Assembly: GCA_016708845.1 (NCBI GenBank)
Contig: JADJFB010000017.1
Coordinates: forward strand, 1-64,000
Reading direction: 5' to 3'
DNA from: Bacteroidota bacterium
Lineage (GTDB): Bacteria > Bacteroidota > Bacteroidia > B-17B0 > Aurantibacillaceae
DNA: 64,000 bases
Below the pieces are notes generated by a model. It saw nothing but the letters and a program-made list of their open reading frames with translations, had not been told where the DNA came from and did no database searches. How positions within the stretch are numbered: position 1 is the first letter of the stretch; every line of letters starts with the position of its first letter. Position numbers and translations under genes: made by a program. Below are positions 35,484 to 44,018 of this stretch, piece after piece.

Positions 35484-36573
35484 TTATTTCCTCTTTCCCT
35501 GGCTCATTAAAAAGGTTTTCAATAGCTCATCAATGTTTCCATCCAATACACTTTCAGCATCTGTAATTTTCAATTCTGTTCTGTGGTCATTCACCATTTT
35601 ATATGGATGCAACACATAACTACGGATTTGAGAGCCCCACTCTATCTTCATTTTTCCATCTTCCACCGCATCGCGAGCTTCGTTACGTTTACGCATTTCT
35701 AGTTCATATAACTGAGAACGCAACATTTGCATCGCTTTTTCCTTGTTTCCTAATTGCGAACGATCTACCTGGCAAACCACAACAATACCAGTGGGTTTAT
35801 GGGTTAATTGAACTTTAGTTTCTACTTTGTTTACGTTTTGTCCACCAGCACCGCCACTTCGCGAAGTATGAATTTCAATATCATTTGGGTGAATATTAAT
35901 TTCAATGGTATCATCAATAAGCGGATAAACATAAACAGATGCAAAGGAGGTATGTCGTTTAGCATTGGCATCAAATGGAGAAATACGCACTAAACGATGT
36001 ACGCCATTTTCACCTTTAAATTACCATAAGCATAATCGCCATCAATTTGTATAGATACTGATTTAATACCAGCAACGTCACCATCTTGTCTATCTAATTC
36101 AGATAACTTAAAGCCTTGTTTTTCGGCCCACATCATATACATACGCTCGAGCATGCTAGCCCAATCGCAGCTTTCTGTTCCGCCTGCACCTGCATTAATT
36201 TGTAGTACGCAACTTAAAGCATCGTCAGGAGAATTCAACATATTTTTAAACTCTACATCATCTAGTATTTTTAAAGCGGCTTGATATAACTCTTCGGCAT
36301 CTGCCTCTGTTGCATCTCCACTTTTAAAAAATTCGTACATAGTATCTAAATCATCGATAGCAGCCGTTAATTTATCATAAGCGCTTACCCATGATTTACG
36401 TGCTTTGACTTCTTTTAAAACGGCTTCTGCTTTTTGGAATCGGTCCAGAAATTTGGATCAAGAGTTTTTCTTCGAGTTCTCTTAGCTCGTGACCTTTCTT
36501 ATCATAGTCAAAGAAATCCCTTCAGAGCGGTATGTCGTTCGTGAAGGTCCTTTAGTTGGTCTGTTGTAAACAT
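35484..36573 (-). CDS. prfB: Peptide chain release factor 2 (programmed frameshift plus extra breaks)
   Basis: RF2 recognises UGA and UAA stops and triggers peptide release. Translation starts at 36573 (MFTTDQLKDLHERHTALKGF) and reaches an in-frame TGA after CTT, the natural +1 frameshift site. The rest includes GGTESCDWASMLERMYMMWA, the peptidyl-transferase GGQ loop in SRSGGAGGQNVNKVET and SQIRSYVLHPYKMVNDHRT. Further shifts, not programmed, occur near 36450, near 36430 and at about 35990, all beside A or G runs. Correcting them gives a normal RF2, so these are most likely sequencing errors. Confidence 0.93.
36507..36522 (-). promoter_or_regulatory. prfB autoregulatory +1 frameshift site
   Basis: Minus strand: AAGGGA, three bases, then CTT TGA C. 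This is the classic RF2 recoding signal: an internal Shine-Dalgarno-like hexamer exactly 3 nt before the slippery CUU and the UGA stop. Low RF2 lets the ribosome slip to +1 and make more RF2. Confidence 0.92.
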
Positions 36574-36595
36574 AATGCGAAATTATTAAATTTAT

Positions 36596-36679
36596 GAGAA
36601 CATCAACCATAAAAGACATAAAAGTTCATAAATCAAAGATGATATGCTTCTATGTTCTTTTATGACTTTTATGGTTCTC
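36596..36679. repeat. Palindromic repeat, AACCATAAAAG type
   Basis: GAGAAC..AACCATAAAAGACATAAAAG is mirrored by CTTTTATGACTTTTATGGTTCTC, an 84-bp imperfect palindrome. The right arm overlaps the last codons and stop of the downstream membrane-protein gene. Confidence 0.7.
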
Positions 36680-37502
36680 TAAAATTAGCGTCATACTTCA
36701 AAAATAAAACATAACAGATACACATAATGATTCCGAACTGAAATAATCCCATTCCAAAAGCAATAAGCAGATGCTGCATAATTCCGAATGAAAATAAATA
36801 AATTTTAAACGGACGAAACCACACTAAAAAAGCAAAAGACAATTGATAGGCTATTGTAAAATAAGTGAGAGCTACTGTTATTGAGTATGGGATAGAAACT
36901 AATAGTGCATTTGAAAATTCAGGAATTTGGAACGTTTGATAAATAGCGGCACCACTCATCCATGAATCGTCGATTATTTTAAAATAGCCTGCTAAAAAAT
37001 ACGCTAAACATACCTGCAATTTAATAGCTAATAAAGAGGTATTGTGCAAAGCAATTTTAATATCATTCCAAACTGAATTTTTGGATGCTTGAGGCATAAA
37101 AAAACAATTAAAAAACAATAATTGATTTAATAAATAATCGCCAGCGGTTAAGGTTGGGTACAAAAAGCTGGTTAAATTCATGATTAATAGCCACAAAATA
37201 AGGTTAGTGATATAGTTTGATTTTTTAAGTAAACCAATAATAGATAAGACGGCTACACTAAAAATAAAAACAAGAGCCAATAAAACCGAATAATGATTAT
37301 TGAGAAAAAATACGGAATCAACAACTGGATTGATATGTTTTACATGATGATAAATAAATCGTTGCTCAGAAAACAAAGCTTTAAATTGAAATAAATACAC
37401 CATAACCTTGTATAATAAAAACAAGTACAAGGCATTTCTAAACCAACCAACCTCTTTGGTTTGTTTTTTTGCATTAAATAAATATGTAGTTATATAATTC
37501 AA
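36669..37502 (-). CDS. HTTM-type integral membrane protein
   Basis: The 277-residue protein has about seven hydrophobic helices and resembles the HTTM module found in vitamin K-dependent gamma-carboxylase-like proteins (WFRNALYLFLLYKVMVYLFQF at the N-terminus, YFLAGYFKIIDDSWMSG in the middle). That lysine-bearing segment is the most conserved part of the family. The function of stand-alone bacterial HTTM proteins is not established. The companion gene at 37504 ends 1 bp before this gene starts, a strong sign of a functional pair. Its last codons lie within a palindromic repeat. Confidence 0.7.
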   Translation of the reverse strand: MNYITTYLFNAKKQTKEVGWFRNALYLFLLYKVMVYLFQFKALFSEQRFIYHHVKHINPVVDSVFFLNNHYSVLLALVFIFSVAVLSIIGLLKKSNYITNLILWLLIMNLTSFLYPTLTAGDYLLNQLLFFNCFFMPQASKNSVWNDIKIALHNTSLLAIKLQVCLAYFLAGYFKIIDDSWMSGAAIYQTFQIPEFSNALLVSIPYSITVALTYFTIAYQLSFAFLVWFRPFKIYLFSFGIMQHLLIAFGMGLFQFGIIMCICYVLFLKYDANFREP

Positions 37503-37503
37503 A

Positions 37504-38046
37504 TCAATTTGCGACTAGTGATTTTATATAATACGCTTTGTTTTTGGGCTTACCAGCTGAAACTAATAGTAATTCATAGTTTATAGTACCCTTTAATTGA
37601 AATTCTAATCTTACATATTTTTCAATTTCAAATTGCAACACTTTGAATTCATTATTATTTGGTTTGCTATTAAAAACACACGATTCTTTAGCATCCATTG
37701 AATTCAATTCGTAAATTAAGGAGTTAGAAAGTAATAACACTCGAGCTTCATTTCCTAATAATCTGTTTTGTTTATGATGAACAATTTCTCGACTTAAAAT
37801 ATCTTGCCAATTTGTAAAACCTTCTTTTGTTTTATATCTTACAAATAACTTTCTCTCAACATTTGGGGCTGGAACAAATAAATTCCAATTTTGATGAAAA
37901 GCAGGATAGATGTACAGAGTATTTACAAAATTGAACTTCTCATGCTTAATTTTATTCGGATAACAATAAAACAAAATCATCATAAAATGAAAACACAACA
38001 CTACGCCTAAAACGATAGCAAAAAGGCGTTTAGTGGTTTGATTCAT
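37504..38046 (-). CDS. Single-pass membrane partner of the HTTM protein (DUF5819-like)
   Basis: The start at 38046 (MNQTTKRLFAIVLGVVLCFH) gives one N-terminal membrane helix; the longer frame adds 11 residues. The extracytoplasmic part contains YIYPAFHQNWNLFVPAPN followed by a beta-rich region. A Phe..NW.LF.P.P motif is typical of small proteins encoded beside HTTM genes. The 1-bp spacing to the HTTM gene implies translational coupling and a shared complex in the inner membrane. Function unknown. Confidence 0.65.
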   Translation of the reverse strand: MNQTTKRLFAIVLGVVLCFHFMMILFYCYPNKIKHEKFNFVNTLYIYPAFHQNWNLFVPAPNVERKLFVRYKTKEGFTNWQDILSREIVHHKQNRLLGNEARVLLLSNSLIYELNSMDAKESCVFNSKPNNNEFKVLQFEIEKYVRLEFQLKGTINYELLLVSAGKPKNKAYYIKSLVAN

Positions 38047-38151
38047 GTTTATATTAATTAATAAGGATGGTGAAAACAAATGTAGCTAAAACTAAAAAAC
38101 AAAAAAATGTGAATTTTAAGGTTACTTTTACAAGCTTATGGTATTAATACC

Positions 38152-38159
38152 TACATTTG
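38152..38159 (+). promoter_or_regulatory. -7 box for the coiled-coil lipoprotein gene
   Basis: TACATTTG matches TAnnTTTG, 22 bp before the ATG. No clear -33 TTG at the expected distance. Confidence 0.55.
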
Positions 38160-38181
38160 CAACCTTAAAATAAATATATAA

Positions 38182-39042
38182 ATGAAAACATTAAAATTAG
38201 TAGTAGTTGCCGCAGTTATCGCTGCATCAAGTTTATTTACCATCTCTTGCGGTGGTTCAGAAAAAGAAGCAAACCCTTTAGCGGATAGTTTAGCTTCTGT
38301 AAATGGAGAATTAAACGGTCAGTTATCTGAAAAAGAAGTGGCTTTGCAAGAATTTGTTAATTCATTCAACGAAATTCAAGAAAACTTAAATGCTATTAAG
38401 GAAAAAGAAAAAATTGTAACAGCTAGTTCTCAAAGTGGCGACGTAAAAAGCAAAGAAGAAACTATTAAAGAAGACATTCAAGCGATTTACGATTTAATGG
38501 CTAAAAACAAAAACCGTATTGGTTCATTAAGCAAGAAATTAAAAAATGCGAACTCAAAAATTGCTGGTTTAGAGCAAATGATTGCAACTTTACAAGCTCA
38601 AATAGATGCTAAAGATGGTGAAATTTCTGATTTAAAAGCACAATTAGAATCTAAAAACATTGAATTAAGCAATATTGTTATGAATTTAGAAAACGTTGAA
38701 GCTGAAAGTTCTGCTAAAACAGAAAAATTAAACACAGCTTTTTATGCTTTTGGTACTTCAAAAGAATTAAAAGAAAAAAATGTAATTACAAAAGAAGGCG
38801 GATTTATTGGAATGGGTAAATCAACTAAATTGAAAGATGATTTCAATAAAGAATACTTTACTAAAGTAGATGCTTCTCAAGTTACATCAATTAATATTGG
38901 TGCTAAAAAAGCAAAAATCATCACTAGTCACCCAACAAGTTCATATAAATTAGTTGGAGAAAAAACTGTTGAAAAAATTGAAATTTTAAATGCAGAAGAT
39001 TTCTGGTCAAACTCAAAATATTTAGTAATTATTACTGAATAA
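38182..39042 (+). CDS. Coiled-coil lipoprotein (Cbp1-like)
   Basis: Lipoprotein signal with FTISC near residue 23, then a long heptad-rich helix (residues 40-190; KIAGLEQMIATLQAQIDAKDGEISDLKAQLE). A C-terminal globular domain begins LNTAFYAFGTSKELKEKNVITKEGG and ends with FWSNSKYLVIITE. The layout resembles Bacteroidota proteins annotated as Cbp1-type adhesins, but adhesion is not shown by the sequence. It is probably anchored in the outer membrane as a spacer-like protein. Own promoter and a strong terminator make it a single-gene unit. Confidence 0.65.
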   Translation: MKTLKLVVVAAVIAASSLFTISCGGSEKEANPLADSLASVNGELNGQLSEKEVALQEFVNSFNEIQENLNAIKEKEKIVTASSQSGDVKSKEETIKEDIQAIYDLMAKNKNRIGSLSKKLKNANSKIAGLEQMIATLQAQIDAKDGEISDLKAQLESKNIELSNIVMNLENVEAESSAKTEKLNTAFYAFGTSKELKEKNVITKEGGFIGMGKSTKLKDDFNKEYFTKVDASQVTSINIGAKKAKIITSHPTSSYKLVGEKTVEKIEILNAEDFWSNSKYLVIITE

Positions 39043-39071
39043 TAATTCAGAATTACTACAGAAAGCCTTGA

Positions 39072-39103
39072 AAAGCCTGGTCTAAAAAGACCAGGCTTTT
39101 TTG
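39072..39103 (+). terminator. Intrinsic terminator
   Basis: Stem AAAGCCTGGTC/GACCAGGCTTT with a 6-nt loop and a T-run, about 30 bp after the lipoprotein stop. Confidence 0.93.
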
Positions 39104-39201
39104 TTGAACCGCATTATCGCTCATCTTGTTTTTTAAAATTTAGGGAATTTATTATACAGTTTTATGTCTGTTACTTTGTTTCAACCAAACACTTAAATCA
39201 T

Positions 39202-40443
39202 ATGAAAAAATTAATACTTCTTATTACTACATGCTTTACATTAGTTAGTCAAGCGCAAACATTTCCAGTGGGACACATGAGTATCAATTTTAAAGATGCT
39301 AGTAGAACCGGTGGATTTTCAATCTCTGGTGGAATTGCGATGCCAGGAACTGGAAGAAATATTGGTACTGAAGTCTATTATCCAGCTACAGTTGCTGGAA
39401 ATAATACAAACGTCGCAAATGGTCAATTTCCCGTAGTAGTTTTCGGACATGGATTTGCGATGACTTGGGATAGCTATGACAATATTTACAATCGCTTAGC
39501 AGCTTTAGGATATATTGTTTTATTACCACGCACAGAAAGCTCTATTTTTCCAACTCCCAGCCATGCAAACTTTGCTGACGATATGAAATTATTAGCAACT
39601 CAAGGCTTATTATTAAACACAACAAATACACCAACTGCTTTAGCAACCTTTAACGGAAAAGTATTACAAAAATCAGCTGTTGGCGGTCACTCTATGGGCG
39701 CAGGCTGCTCATATATAGCAGCACAAAATAACAGCACTGTTACTTGTGTTTTTAACCTAGCGGCCGCTACATCAAATACAGCAGGTATTTCTTCGGTTGC
39801 AGGTGCAAGTTTAGTAACTGTGCCAACTTTAGTAATTTCTGGTGAAAAAGATAACGTTGCCGACACTACTGTTCAAAACAGTCATTATAATCCTACTGCT
39901 TCTACCATAAAATTTCATTCCATCATTAAAGACGTAACACATTGCGATTTTGGGAATGGCACAAGTGGCACTTGCACTATTGGACAAGCCGCTTGCAACA
40001 CTCCATCTTGTAACACGATTTATTTTAATAGATATATGAGTTATATTGAACCATTTTTAGCACATCAACTTAAAAATGATTGCGTAGCCGGTAATAATTT
40101 TATGACTTTAATTTTAAATCCTTCAGCTGATAGAGTTGGAAGAAAAGTAGTAGGAAACATTGCTTGTTCTGTTACCGGAATACAAGAACAATCTTTTTCA
40201 AACAATTTAACAGTGTTTCCAAATCCAACGGAAGGAAAATTAAATATTTCTTTTTCTTCAGAAATTACAACTCCAATTACCTTTGAACTATATGATATTT
40301 CGGGAAGATTAGTTTTAGATGAGCAAGCATCATCTCAGAAAACAACACATGAAATAAATGTTGAAGGTATTGAAAGTGGAAGCTATGTATTAATTGTTCG
40401 TTCCGAAAACAGTAAGAAAGCTTTTAAGATCATAAAAAACTAA
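39202..40443 (+). CDS. Secreted alpha/beta hydrolase with T9SS sorting domain (copy 1)
   Basis: Signal peptide to about residue 19, then a single alpha/beta-hydrolase domain. The nucleophile elbow is GGHSMGAG with Ser164; Asp217 in SGEKDNVAD and His247 in KDVTHCDF complete a plausible triad. VVFGHGFAMTWDSY forms the oxyanion region. Several cysteines near 250-275 suggest disulphides. A type A sorting domain (VFPNPTEGKLNISF to AFKIIKN) covers the last 75 residues. The fold and Ser motif resemble cutinase, polyester-hydrolase and chlorophyllase-like enzymes, so an extracellular esterase or depolymerase is likely; the substrate is unknown. A paralogue follows 39 bp downstream. Confidence 0.82.
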   Translation: MKKLILLITTCFTLVSQAQTFPVGHMSINFKDASRTGGFSISGGIAMPGTGRNIGTEVYYPATVAGNNTNVANGQFPVVVFGHGFAMTWDSYDNIYNRLAALGYIVLLPRTESSIFPTPSHANFADDMKLLATQGLLLNTTNTPTALATFNGKVLQKSAVGGHSMGAGCSYIAAQNNSTVTCVFNLAAATSNTAGISSVAGASLVTVPTLVISGEKDNVADTTVQNSHYNPTASTIKFHSIIKDVTHCDFGNGTSGTCTIGQAACNTPSCNTIYFNRYMSYIEPFLAHQLKNDCVAGNNFMTLILNPSADRVGRKVVGNIACSVTGIQEQSFSNNLTVFPNPTEGKLNISFSSEITTPITFELYDISGRLVLDEQASSQKTTHEINVEGIESGSYVLIVRSENSKKAFKIIKN

Positions 40444-40482
40444 TTTGTAATTTTACTCAAATTAAATACACAACCACCAATT

Positions 40483-41713
40483 ATGAAATACCTATTAACT
40501 CTTTTACTAATTGCTATCTCAATACATTTTACTGCTCAAGTATACAGTGTAGGTCATTTAAGTATTAATTTTATTGATAACTCCAGATCAGGCGGCACTT
40601 CTATATCTAATGGTGTAAATTTTGCTGGAACAGGTCGTGTTATAGGAACAGAAGTTTATTACCCTGCAATAGCAACTGGTTATAATACTTTAGTTGCAGA
40701 TGGAAAATTTCCTATAGTAGTTTTAGGTCATGGTTTTTTAATGGATTATTCTGCGTACAATACCATTTATTATTATTTGGCTTCTAAAGGCTACATTGTT
40801 ATGCTTCCAATAACCGAAGGAGGTGCATCACCTAACCATGGTTACTTTGGAAGAGATTTAAATTTTTTAGCAACTGCTGGAATAAATTTAAATACTTGGA
40901 GTACCCCGTACAGCTTAATTAAATTCAATGGTAAAGTATTAGCAAAAGCAGCCATTGGAGGGCACTCAATGGGTGGAGGCGCTTCGTTTTTTGCTGCGGC
41001 TAATAATAGTACTGTATCTTGTTTGTTTAATTTTGCTGCTGCCGAAATCACTCCCTCTTCCATTACTTATGCTAAATCTGTTACAACACCTGCTTTAGTA
41101 TTTTCGGGTGAACAGGATTGTGTAGTTGATACTACTGTGCAAAATGCTCATTACGATAGTTTAGCTTCAATAATAAATTTCATGTGATTTTAAAAATGTA
41201 ACACATTGTGATTTTAGTAATGGAACAAACACTAATTGTAATTTAGGGCAAACCTTATCAGGTTGCGGAAATCAAATTAGCAATAGTTTAGCCTTTTCAT
41301 CCTACATGAATTACTTAGAGCCTTTTCTAAATAGTCAACTTTACGGTGATTGTAATGAAGGCCAACGTTTTATGGATTCAATCAATACATCCTCATCATT
41401 AAGAGTAGGATTAAAAAAATCAGGAGATATTGTATGTAATGTTATTGGCGTGAAAGAATATGAAAACACCCATCATTTTTCGATTTTCCCTAATCCTGCA
41501 ACTAATCAATTAACGATTACATTTCATCAAAAAAGGAACACTCCTATATCATTTGAATTATATGACATTTCAGGACGATTAGTTTTAAGTACTATTGAAA
41601 ATTCAAATGCTTCAAAAAAAGAAATAAATATTGAAAATATGGATAAGGGTTCTTACATATTATATGTTCGTCAAAACGAAGTGACAAACGCTTATAAAAT
41701 CATTAAACAGTAA
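40483..41713 (+). CDS. Secreted alpha/beta hydrolase with T9SS sorting domain (copy 2, one frameshift)
   Basis: This paralogue of the 39202 hydrolase keeps the signal peptide, VVLGHGFLMDYSAY, the elbow GGHSMGGGAS and the Asp in SGEQDCVVD. The frame breaks near 41183; one base change restores FKNVTHCDFSNGT with the catalytic His, then YMNYLEPFLNSQLYG and a sorting domain (IFPNPATNQLTITF to AYKIIKQ). The GHSMGGG elbow is the form seen in cutinase-type polyester hydrolases. Tandem arrangement and a shared terminator suggest co-expression with copy 1. The single break is probably a base error. Confidence 0.78.
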
Positions 41714-41732
41714 TTTCATGCATTAAATAGCA

Positions 41733-41763
41733 TAAAAAGGTTCTCGTTTGAGAACCTTTTTTA
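41733..41763 (+). terminator. Intrinsic terminator after the hydrolase pair
   Basis: Stem AAAAAGGTTCTC/GAGAACCTTTTT with a 4-nt loop, 20 bp past the stop of copy 2. Confidence 0.92.
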
Positions 41764-41794
41764 TTTGCGTATGTTTGATATAGAAATAACTAAC

Positions 41795-42397
41795 ATGAAA
41801 CAGATTTTACTATTTACTTTATTCTTTTCACTAAAATATTCAATTGCTCAAACCGATTCTATCATCAAGCAATTTGATAATAGAAAAAACACCTTAAACC
41901 ATAATGGTATGATTGTACTAAGCTCCTGGGCAGGCGCTAACATTATTGGCAGTGGTGTAGGATATGCGTTAACCAACAGCTACGAAGAAAAAGAATTTTA
42001 TCTCATGAATGGTGCTTGGGGAATTATTAATTTAGGAATTGCCTTACCTGGATTATTATCAAAAGCAAAGCCAACCCCTACTCTTTATGATTTACAAAAA
42101 AATCAAACAAAAATCGAGAAACTATTTTTAGCCAATGCCATTTTAGATGTAGCCTATATTTCGGGTGGCTTTTATTTAAAAGAATATGGAAATAATCAAA
42201 CTGACATAAAAAAACAACAGATGTATCATGGTTTTGGAAATTCAGTGATCATCCAAGGAGCAGGTTTAATGGTATTTGACATGGCTATGACAATTTTAAA
42301 TAATCGCAATCGTAAAAAACACCTAGATCCATTTTTGAAAAAAGCGAGTATTTCGTTTTCGGGAAATTTTGCGAGATTAGGCTATAGATTTAATTAA
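41795..42397 (+). CDS. Exported/membrane protein of unknown function
   Basis: The ATG at 41795 gives a signal peptide (MKQILLFTLFFSLKYSIAQ). The mature region has four hydrophobic stretches separated by charged loops (NHNGMIVLSSWAGANIIGSGVGY; MNGAWGIINLGIALPGLL; GNSVIIQGAGLMVFDMAM), a pattern of small Bacteroidota membrane proteins without a named function. It starts 30 bp after a terminator and is followed by an ABC ATPase gene, with no evidence of coupling. Confidence 0.55.
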   Translation: MKQILLFTLFFSLKYSIAQTDSIIKQFDNRKNTLNHNGMIVLSSWAGANIIGSGVGYALTNSYEEKEFYLMNGAWGIINLGIALPGLLSKAKPTPTLYDLQKNQTKIEKLFLANAILDVAYISGGFYLKEYGNNQTDIKKQQMYHGFGNSVIIQGAGLMVFDMAMTILNNRNRKKHLDPFLKKASISFSGNFARLGYRFN

Positions 42398-42468
42398 CCC
42401 TTAATCTGCTATAATTACCAATAAAATAATTCAATTATAGTATAATTTAAAATCTTTACCTTTATTCT

Positions 42469-43194
42469 ATGGAACCCATTATTGAATTAAGCGACATTAA
42501 GAAAGAGTACAAAATTGGTACAGAAGAAATTCATGCACTTAGCGGCGTAACTCTTAACATCTACAAAAACGAATACGTAGCCTTAATGGGACCAAGTGGT
42601 AGCGGAAAATCAACCCTTATGAACATGTTGGGTTGCTTAGACTCCCCTACTTCAGGCGAATACATCCTTAACAAATTAGCGGTTGCTAAAATGAGCGATA
42701 ACGAGTTAGCAGAAGTAAGAAACAAACAAATAGGATTCGTTTTTCAAACCTTTAATTTATTACCACGTTCTACAACACTAGAAAATGTGATGTTACCCTT
42801 AGTTTACGCAGGTATTGAAAAAAGTAAGCGCGAAGAAATGGCCACTAAAGTTTTAAAACAAGTAGGTTTAGAAAACAGAATGAGTCACCGCCCTAATGAA
42901 TTATCAGGTGGACAACGTCAGCGTGTGGCTATTGCCAGAGCATTAGTAAATAACCCTGCTATTATTTTAGCAGATGAGCCAACAGGAAATTTAGATAGTA
43001 AAACCTCCGTAGAAATTATGGGTTTATTGGAAGACATTCATAAGAACGGAAATACTATTATCCTTGTTACGCACGAAGAAGATATTGCGGCTCATGCCCA
43101 TCGAATTGTAAGATTAAAAGATGGTAAAGTAGAATCTGATAATCAAAATACTGCCATTACTACTTATAAATCAAGAATGGAAAGTTTTAGTTAA
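42469..43194 (+). CDS. ABC transporter ATP-binding protein, LolD/MacB-like
   Basis: The 241-residue ATPase has Walker A GPSGSGKST at 41-49, a Q-loop at FVFQTFNLLPRSTTLENV, the signature LSGGQRQRVAIARALV, Walker B IILADEPTGNLD and the H-loop LVTHEEDIAAHA. The sequence is of the MacB/LolD type, which powers lipoprotein release or efflux with FtsX-like permeases rather than solute import. No permease is adjacent, so the partner must be encoded elsewhere. Confidence 0.92.
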   Translation: MEPIIELSDIKKEYKIGTEEIHALSGVTLNIYKNEYVALMGPSGSGKSTLMNMLGCLDSPTSGEYILNKLAVAKMSDNELAEVRNKQIGFVFQTFNLLPRSTTLENVMLPLVYAGIEKSKREEMATKVLKQVGLENRMSHRPNELSGGQRQRVAIARALVNNPAIILADEPTGNLDSKTSVEIMGLLEDIHKNGNTIILVTHEEDIAAHAHRIVRLKDGKVESDNQNTAITTYKSRMESFS

Positions 43195-43292
43195 TAGGTA
43201 AAAAAGAAAAATTAAACTTTTTTATAATTACCTCTTCAACATAATCCGTTTAAATAATTTGCTACTTTTACATCATACTTTTTAAATCTATT

Positions 43293-43935
43293 ATGTTAAT
43301 TATTGGTATATGCGGTAGCACAGGTTCAGGTAAAACTACTGTAGTAAATAAAATATTGAAATACTACCTGCAAATCATGTTGTTATATTTTCTCAAGATT
43401 CTTACTATAAAGACAATTCAAATATTTCTATTGAAGAAAGAAAACATATCAATTTCGATCATCCAGATTCTATTGAATTTGATTTACTCTATAAACACAT
43501 CAATGAATTAAAAAAAGGAAATAGTATTGAAAAGCCTGTCTATTCATATATAACCTGTACTCGTTCTTCTGAAACAATTCAAATTGAAAGTAAAGAAGTA
43601 ATTTTAATAGAAGGTATATTATTGTTTTCAGACGAACGCATTAGGAATATTTGTAATGTAAAAGTTTTGTGGATGCTCCATCTGATGAGCGTTTATTGCG
43701 TGTTATTAAACGCGATATTATTGAGCGAGGAAGAAATGTGGAACAAACTTTAAATAGGTATATCGATACTGTAAAACCAATGCACGAGCAATTTATTGAA
43801 CCTACCAAACGTTATGCCGACATCATTGTGCCTTTGGGTGGAGAAAATACTGTTGCCATAAATATTCTAGCATCTACCATACGTCAAAAATTAGGGATAA
43901 ATAAAGATCAAGATATTAATTCAGTTTTTCACTAA
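43293..43935 (+). CDS. udk: Uridine kinase (two frameshifts)
   Basis: Udk phosphorylates uridine and cytidine in pyrimidine salvage. The P-loop GICGSTGSGKTT is at residues 5-16 of the first frame. Shifts near 43360 and 43670 are needed to read SQDSYYKDNSN, FDHPDSIEFDLL, EGILLFSDERIR and FVDAPSDERLLRVIKRD, then MHEQFIEPTKRYADIIVP. The second shift lies in a TTTT run. Corrected length is about 214 residues, the normal size. Both breaks look like homopolymer errors. Confidence 0.87.
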
Positions 43936-43954
43936 ATTGAAACTATTATTAAAT

Positions 43955-43988
43955 AAAAAGAACCACTTCTATGAGGTGGTTCTTTTAT
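43955..43988. terminator. Bidirectional terminator between udk and the ABC-F gene
   Basis: Stem AAAGAACCACTT/AGGTGGTTCTTT with T-runs on both strands, 20 bp after udk and 31 bp past the convergent ABC-F stop. Confidence 0.85.
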
Positions 43989-44018
43989 TTTCAATAAACA
44001 TTAAGTGACTCTGTCTAA

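Noticed and set aside
36430..36460. Further programmed frameshifts in prfB
   Set aside because: Only the CTT TGA C site has the known recoding signals; the other breaks lie at A runs and fit read errors.
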